Made by a program: the position numbers and the translations under genes. Under the pieces are notes generated by a model. The model searched no databases. It worked only from the letters and a program-made list of their open reading frames with translations, and was not told the origin of the DNA. Shown here one piece after another: positions 1 to 9,900 of a stretch of DNA of 21,037 nucleotides. The stretch is from an uncultured Verrucomicrobiota bacterium (GTDB lineage Bacteria > Verrucomicrobiota > Verrucomicrobiia > Limisphaerales > SXTU01). Within the stretch, counting starts at the first letter, position 1, and every line of letters starts with the position of its first letter. The DNA is taken from contig CAIPBN010000498.1 in the NCBI GenBank assembly GCA_903863315.1, positions 1 to 21,037 of the forward strand. Direction: 5' to 3'.

Positions 1-330
1 CTGCGCCACATCAAGCGCCCCGGCAGCGACACGCTGGACTTCAAGGACGACGAGCATGTGCTCACCGTCTGGAACGGCCAGTATCTCTACCCGTGGCACG
101 CGCGCTCGAACGTCTCGCCGCTCGACGCCAAGCGCGACACGGTGGGCTACTTCACCTTCCACCAAGGCAAGTGGTATCTCGTAAACCAAAGCAACGCCGA
201 CATGCTGCTGGTGGACCAGCCGGACTACCTGCGCAACGGCCACGCGGTGGAAATCACGCCCGGTCTGCGCGTGCTGCTGTCGATGGAGGACGGCGGGCGG
301 CTGGCGGTGTTTGATTTCCTCAGCGACTAA
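1..330 (+). CDS. C-terminal fragment of an unidentified protein (5' end outside window)
   Basis: The frame is open from the first base of the window to a TAA at 328-330, so about 109 C-terminal residues of a longer protein are visible; an ATG at 58 is probably internal. The sequence is rich in alternating hydrophobic residues (KWYLVNQSNADMLLV, then ITPGLRVLLS, then GRLAVFDFLSD), a beta-strand pattern that loosely recalls the end of an FHA-type domain (W-x-L-x-N-x-S, followed by a G-x-x-V-x-L strand). That resemblance is weak and no catalytic motif is visible. The gene converges on the secretion operon: its stop lies 23 bases from the stop of the minus-strand lipoprotein gene, so it is not part of the operon. 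Function not recognised. Confidence 0.7.
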   Translation: MRHIKRPGSDTLDFKDDEHVLTVWNGQYLYPWHARSNVSPLDAKRDTVGYFTFHQGKWYLVNQSNADMLLVDQPDYLRNGHAVEITPGLRVLLSMEDGGRLAVFDFLSD

Positions 331-353
331 GCCGGCCCTGACGCAGGGATTCG

Positions 354-965
354 TCAGATTCCGGTCACGGAGATCACATTCGGAGCCGAATAGACCGGGC
401 TGCCCTTCGGCGGAGTGAACCGCGCCTGCACCGTCACGCGGCTTTGGCGCAACGGTGTGCCCTCCCAGCCGAGCACAAACTGATAGCCCACGCCCAGCGC
501 GCTGACAGCCTTTTGTGAACCGAGCGCGGCGGCGGGAAAATCCCAGACCCGGACCGGCTTCATGGTGCGGAGTTCGGCATCCGCAAGCGCCCCGTCAAAG
601 AGCAGAATCGCCAGGGTGCCGCTGCCAATGGTCAGGCCTTTGGCCCGCTGCCGGCTGCTGGCGAAAACCCGGACCGCAACGGCGTCGGGCACTCCCGAGC
701 GGCCGCTTTTGACGGCCATGGGCACACCCAAAACGTGTAATTCCTCAATGCCATCGGCACCGCCACTGCCTCCCCAAGACGCTCCCCCACCGCCCGAGGA
801 CGAGGCGCAGGCAGCGAGCAAACTCAAGACGAACCCCAGCCCCAGCAGCCAAACGAACCGTGCTGGCGGCCAAGCACGACCCACCCCGTGCGGCCCCGGC
901 GCGTTCGTGGCGGCGGCGTGGTTCATGGAGGCAGCTTCACCACTGCTGGAGGTCAACACATTCAT
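354..965 (-). CDS. Putative outer-membrane lipoprotein, last gene of the secretion operon (candidate pilotin)
   Basis: The protein is 203 residues from the ATG at 965. A hydrophobic stretch (FVWLLGLGFVLSLLAAC) ends in a lipobox L-A-A-C with Cys53, followed by a Ser/Gly-rich tether, so it should be a lipid-anchored exported protein. The n-region is long from this start; an ATG at 926 or a GTG at 884 would give Cys40 or Cys26, and the GTG gives the most typical lipoprotein signal, but none has a clear Shine-Dalgarno site. The mature part (about 130 residues) looks all-beta and ends in a motif resembling VxARFTPPKGxxxYSAPxxI. It starts 19 bases after the secretin stop, so it is almost certainly co-transcribed. 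Secretins commonly need a lipoprotein pilotin, and position plus lipobox suggest that role, but it is not visibly homologous to GspS, PilW or other known pilotins. The function is inferred from context only. Confidence 0.8.
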   Translation of the reverse strand: MNVLTSSSGEAASMNHAAATNAPGPHGVGRAWPPARFVWLLGLGFVLSLLAACASSSGGGGASWGGSGGADGIEELHVLGVPMAVKSGRSGVPDAVAVRVFASSRQRAKGLTIGSGTLAILLFDGALADAELRTMKPVRVWDFPAAALGSQKAVSALGVGYQFVLGWEGTPLRQSRVTVQARFTPPKGSPVYSAPNVISVTGI

Positions 966-984
966 GACTTGGCCGGTGGTTGGA

Positions 985-3900
985 TCAGGAGCCCGTGGTC
1001 TTGCGGCCCGGTCCGGTGGCTGGCGGCACTGCCGGTGCGGGGAAGATGGGATCCAGCAAGGGCTTGTTGAACTCGTTGCGCTTCAACTCCTCGTTGATCC
1101 GTGAGCGTTCCAACTGCAGGCGCGTGGGCTCGCTCGGATCCGTCAGCGGCACGACTCCCTGGCTGCTGGCCATGATCGTTGGCGTGAGGAAGATGAGCAG
1201 CTCGCGCTTCTCCTTGGTGATCTTGGTGCTGCGGAAGGCCGCGCCGAGATAGGGAATGTCGCCGAAGAACGGGAGCTTCTTCACTCGCTTGTCCTCCTGC
1301 GTGCCGATAAGGCCGCCGATGATGATGGTCTGCCCGTTCTGCACGCTCACCGTGGTGTTCGCGCGGCGCTGGTTGATAATCGGAACGGTGGCGGATTTGT
1401 TGATCTCCACGGACGAGCTGCTGATGGCGGAATTGGTGGTGCCCAGCTCGAGCTTCACAAAACCATCGGGGCTGATCTTGGGCGTGACCGTCAGGTTCAC
1501 CCCGATGTCCTCGTAGCGGAAGGAGTTGATTGTGTCGCCCTGCACCGTCACCCGGCTGTCGGTGATCAGCGGCACCCGCTGGCCGACGTTGATCGTGGCA
1601 GGCTTGTTGTCGGCCGTGACGATCTGCGGACGGCTGAGCACCTCGACCTTGCCGTCGTCGTTGAGGGCGCGCAGGAGGAAGTTAAAATCCCCGCCCGTGA
1701 CCGCCGCCGAGTAGCCTCCGAAATTTTTCAGCGCGCTGGCCATGCCGAGATCCCCGCCCAAGGAGTAAGGGGTGCCATTGTTGAAGTTGCCCCTGTGCGA
1801 CCACTCCAGCCCCAGATCGTGGCCGGCCGTCAGGGAAACTTCCGCGAGCAGCACCTGAATCATCACCTGCGGCTGCGACTTGTCCAATTCGGCGATAAGC
1901 TGCTGGATTTGCAGGAAGTAACGCGGGCTGGCGGACAGCAGCAGCGTGTTGCTGTTGGTCTCGCCGACCACGGCCACCTCGCGCTCCAGCATCTGCTGCG
2001 CGGCCCCGACGGCGTCCGCGCCCAGCGACTGCGTCACCCGGAGGCGCTCCTGATCCAGAAAGGTTCGGACCGCAAGAGCCACATCCCCGGCCTGCGTGTT
2101 CTTGAGCCGGACGATCTCCGTCCGCCGGTCGTTGGCGGTGCTGGAGTCCAGCGAGTCGATGATCTGCTCGACCATCGTGACGTAATGATCCGTGCCGCCC
2201 ACCAAGAGGCTGTTCGTGCGCGGGTCCACGGTCACGGTGAGCGCGGACTGCTCCGCCGTGCCGAGTGTGGCGCTGGCGGCATCGTTCGTGCCGCCGGGGC
2301 GGACGAGCGTGTATTGAATGGTGCGCTGGCTCGCGGTCGTCGCGGTCGCCGTCATGCGGAACATCGAGGTGAGAATGTCAGCCATCTGGCGGGCGGAGGC
2401 GTTCTTGAGCGCGAAGACCTTGATCTTCGCCTCCTGCGGCGAGCTGGCGTCGAGGCGCATGATGATCTGCTCGAGCAGGCCCATGTAATCCACGGGGCCG
2501 CTGACGATGAGGGAGTTCATGCGCGGGTCGGGCGTGATCAACACGGACTCCTTCAAGGCCGCCGTGATCAGGTCGCGGCCGGCCTCGGTGCGCGTGATGA
2601 ACTGGAGCACCGACTGCGCGTTGGGGTTCTGCTGGTCGGTGAGCGGCGCGGGCTTGGTGTTCAACGCGGTGTTCAGGATGGTCGAAAGCGTCTCGGCCCG
2701 CGCGTTCTTAAGCGGGAAGACCTTGATCTCCGCCACGCGCGCGACCTGCTCGGTGTCGAGGCGCTTCACCAGCTCGGCGATGCGTTTGGCATCGATCTCA
2801 CCGCAGGAGACGACCAGCGCGTTGATGCGCTCGTCGGCGGTGATCTGCACCGGCATCTGCTGCCCGGGCAACGCCGCCGTGCCCGTCGGGCCGTCGCGGA
2901 AGAGGCCCTGCACCGTGAGCGCCACCTTGCGCACGTCCGCCTTCGCCAGCGGGAACACGTGAATCGCCAGCCCGTTCTCCGCCGGCTCGGTGTCAAGCTG
3001 CTTGATGAGGCCCTCGACCGTGCCCAAGTCCTCGACATTCGCGCCCACGAGCAAGGCGTTCACCCACGCGTCGGCGATGATGGTGATCGGGTCGTTTGGC
3101 TCGCCCCGCACGCGCGGCGGACGGTTGGCGAAGATGGGCTGCAAGGTGGTCTGTAGTTTCGCGGCCGTGGCCTTCTTCAGCGAGAAGACCCGGAAGTTCA
3201 ACTTGCTGAACGTCCCCTCGCCGTCGAGCTGCGGCAGGATGCGCTCGACGAAGGCGAAAGCCTCCTTGCCACCGGTCACGAGGATGGTGTTGACGCGATC
3301 ATCGGCGATGACGGTCGCCTTCACGCGTCGCTGGTTCGCGTTCACGGTCAACGCGTCCGCCGCTTCTTTCGCGGTGAAAAACTGCGTCAGCGTCGTCGCG
3401 AGCGAGCTGGCGCGCGCGTGCTTGAGCGCAAAGAGCCGCACGTCACCGGCGAGGGCCTGCTCCTGCGTGTCCACGCGTTTGATGACCTCGCGCACGACCG
3501 CCATCGTCTCCGGGCTGGCGCTGACGAAGAGGGAATTACTGCGCGGGTCCACGCTCACGGCGAGCTTGTCGGCGGTCGCCGCCGCCGGGGCACCACGCAA
3601 CTGGCCGGGCCGGTAAAGCCCCTGCTGCACGAGCGAACTCAGCATCGCACCGACGCGCGCGGCATCGGCGAATTGCAGCGTGAACACCTCCAGCACGCCG
3701 CCCGCGATGACGGGCTCGGCGTCGAGTTTCTTGAGCAAGTCCTGAATCAACTCCAGGTTCTCCTTGCTGGCGGAAACAACGAGCGAGTTGTTCAGCGCGT
3801 CCGGCTCCAGCTTGATTTGCGTGCTGGGCAGCGGCGGTTGCCCCGGGAGCGACTGCGCGGTGCGCCGCGCGGCGAAGATGCTTTCAATCATCGCGCCCAC

Positions 3901-6900
3901 ACGCGCGGCGTCGTTGTGCTTGAGCGGCAGGACGGTGAGCTGGAGCGACGGGTTGTCCATGCGCGTGTCGAGCTTTTGGAGCAGCTCGTCAATAGTGCGG
4001 TTGTCCTCCTGGTTCGCCGTGATGAGCAGGCTGTTGCTGCGCGGGTCGGGCAGGATGACCGGCTTGTTGCGCTGGATGTCGGTCGTGCGCGCGGCGGCGT
4101 AGCGCTGCTCGAAGAGCGTGGTCAGCGTCACGCCGACCAGCCGCGCGTCGGCAAACTGAAGCGGAATCAATCGGATGCGCCCGCTCAAGGCCGTGCCCGC
4201 CGTGTCGAGCTGCTTCGCCAGCGCCTCGACCATCTCGAAGCTGTCGCGCCCGCCGCCCACCAGCAGCGCGTTGCTGCGCGAGTCGGCGAGGATGATGACC
4301 TTGAGCGCATCGGACTGGCCCTTGTTCAGCGTCACGCGCTGGGTGAGCCGGGCGTCCATGAGCTTCTGCAACGTTCCGGCCACGACGCTCGCGTCCGCGT
4401 GCTCCAGCGGGAGGATGCGGATGTCGCGCAAATCGAAGGGAAGCTTCTGGTCGAGCTGCTTCAGCAGGCCCTCGATGATGGCGAAGCTCTTCGCGTTGCC
4501 CGCGACGATGAGCGCGCCGGTGCGCTCGTCGAGCGTGATGACGGGCTTGTCCTCGTTGCGGACGTTGCCGGCCCGCTGGCCGGCGTAGAGGTCGGCCAGG
4601 ATCTTCTGCACCGCCGCCGGCTCCGCATGCGTGAGCGGGAAGATGCGCACGGTGTCCAGACCGGACGCGGACGGGATGTCGAGCTGCTCAATCACATCGG
4701 CGATGAGCGGCACCATGTCGCTGCGGGCGGCGATGATGAGGATGTTCGAGAGGTCATCGGCCTGAATCGTCAGCGCGGCGCGGGCCTTCGCGTTCTCGCT
4801 GGTGCGCGGCGGGGCTGCGGCGTCCTTGAGCGTGCGGAGGCGCGTGACCTGGGTCTTCAGCCCCTCGGTGCCCGGCACCGGCGCACCCTCGGCGAAGACG
4901 GATTGCAGCACCGGCACGAGCCGCGTGGCAGAGGCGTGCTTGAGGCGGAACAACTTCACCTCGGTTACGGGATGGTCGAGCTGTTTGTCCAAGTCCTCGA
5001 TGAGCTTCGAGGCCAGCTCGATGGATTCCGTCTGGCCGCTGAGAATCAAGGTGTTCGAACGCGCGTCCAGCCCGATGCCGACGGGATTGACGAGCGCCTT
5101 GCCGGTCAGGCCCTCGGGCTGCGCGCCCGGACCGCCGGGACCGGTGGCGAGCGTGCGGCCCTGCGTGAAGATGCTCTGCACCGTGGTCATGACAGAGGCG
5201 GCGTCGGCGTGCTGGAGCTTGATGATGCGGACGTTTACCCCCTCGACGAGCTGCGGCGTGTCGAGCAGCTCCACGACGGCGGCAAGCGCCTTCAGGTTGT
5301 CCGGCGTCGAAGTGAGCACCAAGCGGTTGCCGCCGCCGGCGCCGTCGGCGGAGATCTTGATCGGCTTGGCCAGATCCAAAACGACCGCCTCCCCATTGTC
5401 ACCCAGCACACGGAGGCGACGAATCTGCTCCACCAGTTCGCGGGCCTCCCCAGTCTGCGCTCCGAGTGGACCCGGGCGGATCATGTTCTGCAACACCAGC
5501 GCGAGCGCTGCGGCATTGGCCTTTTTCAAGGCGAAGACCATCACCTCGGCCTCGACATGGGGCGCGGGCTTGTCGAGCGACTGGATCATCTTCTCCACCT
5601 GGAGGATCACCGCCTCGCGGGCGACGACCAGCAGACCGCGCGAGCGCGGATCGATGGCGACGGTGAGCGGCTCGCCGGGGCGGATGAGGTTGAGCTGCGT
5701 GACCATCTGCTGCACGAGCGGGAGGACCTTCTCGGGCGGAGCGTTGGTCAGCGGCACGCTGCGGAAGTCGAGCTGGGCGGCCTGGCCCGAGCCATCAAGC
5801 TGCTTGATGAGCGACTCCATCAGCGCGAAGTCAGTGGGACGCGCGCGGACGACAACGCTGCGCGTGCGCTGCTCGGCAACCACGGTGATACGTGGTGGCT
5901 GCTCGACCGTGCGCACCGGCTCGCCGGGACGCTGCGGCGTGACCGTGACGGGCGGCATGCGGAGCAGTTCGTTGAGCGTGCGCGCGACGACGACAGGATC
6001 GGCGTCCTTGAGCGGGAAGAGGCGGAACTCGGCTTCGTTGCTGTAGAAGTTCAGCGAGAGGTCGCCGATGATGCGCTCGACATGATCCAGCTCGGACGCG
6101 GGACCGGACAAGAGCAGCGAGTTCGCGTTCTTGTCCACGGCGATGACCACTTCCGGAATCGCGTTCGTGTCCGTAGACGCGGCCTGTGCCTGAGCGGCGG
6201 GCGGATTGGCCGGCGCGTTGGTGGCGGGACTGGCGGCCGGGGCGTTGGTCAAGGCAGCCCTGATCGGGTCCAGCTTCTCGACCACGCGCACGGTGCCGCG
6301 CGACATCTGCGGGTAAATGCTTTGCAGCATCTTCGCCATCTGCTCGGCCACCACCCTTTCCAGCGGGCGGAGGCGGACCTGGATGCTGTTGTCCTTGCTC
6401 TGCTCGTCGAGCCGCCCGACGAGGTCCTGGATTTGCGCGAGGTCGCCGCGCTTGGCGATGACGGTGAGGGAATTGTTCATCACGTCCGCCTCGATGACGG
6501 GCTGCTCGCCCTTGGGCCGGTCGGTGAAGAGCAGCTCCAGCTTGTTGGCCACATCGAAGGCCTTGGCCTTCTTCAGCCAGACAAACTGCACATCGCGATC
6601 GGACCGCTCGGGGGCCTTGTCGAGGCTGGGAAGCACTTTCTCGACAACGCGGAAGTGGGCGGGCGTGCCGGAGATGATGAGCGAGTTGGCGCGCACGTCC
6701 ACGGCGACGTTGATGGCGGCGGCACGGGCGCGGGTCCGCGAGACACCTTGCAGAAGCTGCTCGATGATGGCGGAGACTTCCTTCGCCGCACCGTTCTCCA
6801 GCTTGTAGATGCGGATCTCGATGTCATCACCCTTCATCTCCACATCGAGGGCCTGGATGATTTTCAGGACATCCTCCACCTCGGGATTCGGGCCGTTGAT

Positions 6901-9900
6901 GAGCAAGGTATTCGCGCCGGAGACGGGTGTGACGGTCGTGCGCGGGAGCTTGCCCTTGCCGAGCTTAGCGGCGAACGAACTCGTCACCGCAGTGGCGACC
7001 TCCTCGGCCTTGCCCTTGGAGAGATGCACGGCGTGGAAGGTGGTCTTCTCGCCGGCCGGTTCGGCGTCCATCACTCGCACAAGCTGCTCGATTTGTTCGA
7101 GCTGAAGGCGGTTGGCGTCCACGACGAGCGTGTTGTCGTCGCCACCCACGCTGATGAGCATGCGGTCCTCGCGATCCACGGTGCCGGTCTGGCGGGGGAA
7201 GAGCTTGGTGAGCATCGTCGAGATGGCGAGGGCGGAGTTACGCTGCAACTGGAAGATGCGCACCTCGCGGCCCAGCGCGGAGCCGGCCTTGTCCATCACG
7301 TCGGCGGTCTCCTGCATCAGCGCGAGCTGCTGGTCGTTGCCGACAAAGATAAGCTGGTTGCCGGGAATGTCCTCGATGATGAGCGCGCCGATGGTGCCCA
7401 CGTCCGGCAGGCTGCGCGCGCGCTCCTCGAAGACCTGGCGAATCTTCGGCGCGGTCTCCGTGGCGCGCCGGCCCTTCAACGAAAAGACCTTCATGTGCCG
7501 CACCAGGTTCGTGCCGGGGCTGGCCTCGAACTGGTCAATGAGCACTGCGGCGGACTGGATGTCCTTCGGCTCGCCGGTGACGATGAGGCTGCGGTTCTTC
7601 GCGTCCACCACGACGCTCACGCGCTTGATGGTGCGGCCGGCGAAATCGAACTTCACCAGCGCGTTCGTGAGAATCTCCGTGACGGCGACAGGGTCGGCGG
7701 TCTTGAGCTTGAAGATGCGCGAGCTGCCGCCCTGCGCGCCCGTGCGGTTGAACTCCTTCACCAGCCCCTCTACGACCGCCAGCTCGTTCGTCGCGCCGGT
7801 CACGACGATGCGGTTCGAGTTTGTCTCCGCGAGAATCATCGTGCTCTGCGCCGTCGCGCCGGGCCGCAGGCGGGCCTGCTCGGTGTAAAGCGTCTTGAGC
7901 GTGGCCGCCACACCGATGGCATCGCCGCTGGTGAGGTCGAAGAAGCGCGTCTCCCGCACCTCGGTGCCAGCCGGGCCGCGCACTTGGGCGAGGATGGCCT
8001 CAATCTCGACGAGGTGGTTCGTGCGCGCGGTGACGATGACGCGACCATTGCGCGTGTCCGGCAGGAACGTCGCGTCGGCGGGGTCAGAGAGCGGACGCGT
8101 GCGCCAGCGCTCCTCGTAAAGCGAGCGCACGAGTGGCAGCAGGCGCGTGACTTCGTCGGCGGGGCCGAGGTCAAACGACTTCGTCGAGCGCTCGGCGGGC
8201 GCTGGCTGGAGCTTCTGCAGGTCGTCGAGAATCTTGCTGAACAGCTTCAACTGCGCGTCGTTGCCCGCGAGGATGAGCTGGCTGCCGGTCGCGTCGTCCA
8301 TCACGAGCAGCTCGGCGACGGTCAGCTCGGGCTGCGTCCTCACCTGATCGTCGTAGAGCTTGCGCGCCTGGGAGAGCAGCGTGTTCGGCGTCGCGGAGCT
8401 GAGCTGGACGGTCTGGATTTTCCGCGCCGGCTGCTCGCCGAGCGACTGATCGAGCTGCTCGATGATGGCGGGCACGGCGGCCAGCTCCTTCGCGTCCCCG
8501 GTCACGATCAGCGTGCGGGTCTTCGCGTCCACGGAAACACTCACGCGCTTCTGCGCCCGACCGGCGGCGTCGAACCGCACGAGCGCCGTCGTGAGCACCT
8601 CAGCAACCTTCGCGGGATCGGCGGACTTGATCTTGAAGACGCGCGCGGTCGCGCTTTGGCCAGCGGTAGTGTCCAGCTTCTTCACCAGCTCGGCGACAGC
8701 CTCCAGCTCCACCGTGTCACCAATGGCAATGAGCCGGTTTGCACTGGTGTCCGCCATGATGAGCGTGTCGGGCGTCTGCGCGCCGAAACGGGCCTTGGCC
8801 GACTCGGTGTAAAGCAGCTTCACCGTCGCGGCCAGCTCGGTGGCGCTCGCGGTGGTGAGGTCGAAGAGCCGTGTCTCGCGCGCCTGCGGCTTGGCCTTGG
8901 CCGTGCCGAGCTTTTGCAAGATGGCTTCAATCTCCTTCACGTGCTCGGGCCTGCCCGTGACGATGACCCGCCCGCCCTGCGGGTCGGCGACGATCTGCGC
9001 GTCCGCCGGGTCGGTCTCAGGGCGGTCCTTCCATTGCTCAGTGTAAAGTTTCTGCACGATGGGCAGCAACCGCGCCACATCGTTGGCCGTGCCGACTTCA
9101 ATCATCCGTGTCTCGCGCGGGGTCGCGGCGGTCGCCGCTGGCTGGAGGCGGGCGAAGATGTCTTCGATGGCCTTCAACTGGTCCGCACGCGCGCTGACGA
9201 TGATGCGGCCGGAAACGCCGTCACTGACCATCTGCGCATCCGCCGCGCCGAGCTGCGGGTTGGCGGCGAACTGGTCCTTGTAGAGCTGGAGCGCGAGCGC
9301 CATCACGCGGCGCGCCTCGGCCAGCTTGCCGAGGTCGATGACCTTCGTCTCACGCGCGGCGGGCTGGCCGCCAGCAAGCGTGTCGGCAATCTGCTGAATG
9401 CCCTCCGCCTGCTGCTTGGTGCCAAAAACCGTCAGCCGCGTGCCGCTCGGGTCCGCGTAAATGGCCGCGGGCTTCTGCGCCTTGCCGGCGGACTGCTCGG
9501 AGTAAATCGCCGTGACCTTGGGCAGCAGCTCGGTGGCGGAGGCATTCTTCACCGCGACAGAATGCAGCTCACGCTGAAGCTCGTCCGGCTTGCTGTCGAG
9601 CGAAGCGACGAGCGCCTCGATTTGCACCAGCATCAGCTCCGGCGCGAGCACGATGAGCCGCTTGCCGTTGGGCGTGATGCTCACGACGTTCGTCACCGCG
9701 CGCCCGCCGCTCTGCGCCACGAAAACCTTTGTCGCCAACGCGGCCAAAGCGTCAGCGTCGCCGCGGACGTCGATGAGCTTCATGCTCTTCGGCTTGTCCA
9801 AGTTCGAGGGGTCAATGCCCTCGTTGTCGAGACGCTGGATGATGGTCTCCGCGTCCTTCAAGTCCGCGCGCGTGCCCGCCACCACGATGCTGTTCGACTC

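Noticed and set aside
331..353. Small hairpin CCCTG-ACG-CAGGG between the two convergent stops, considered as a bidirectional terminator
   Set aside because: The stem is only 5 bp and no T-run follows on either strand.
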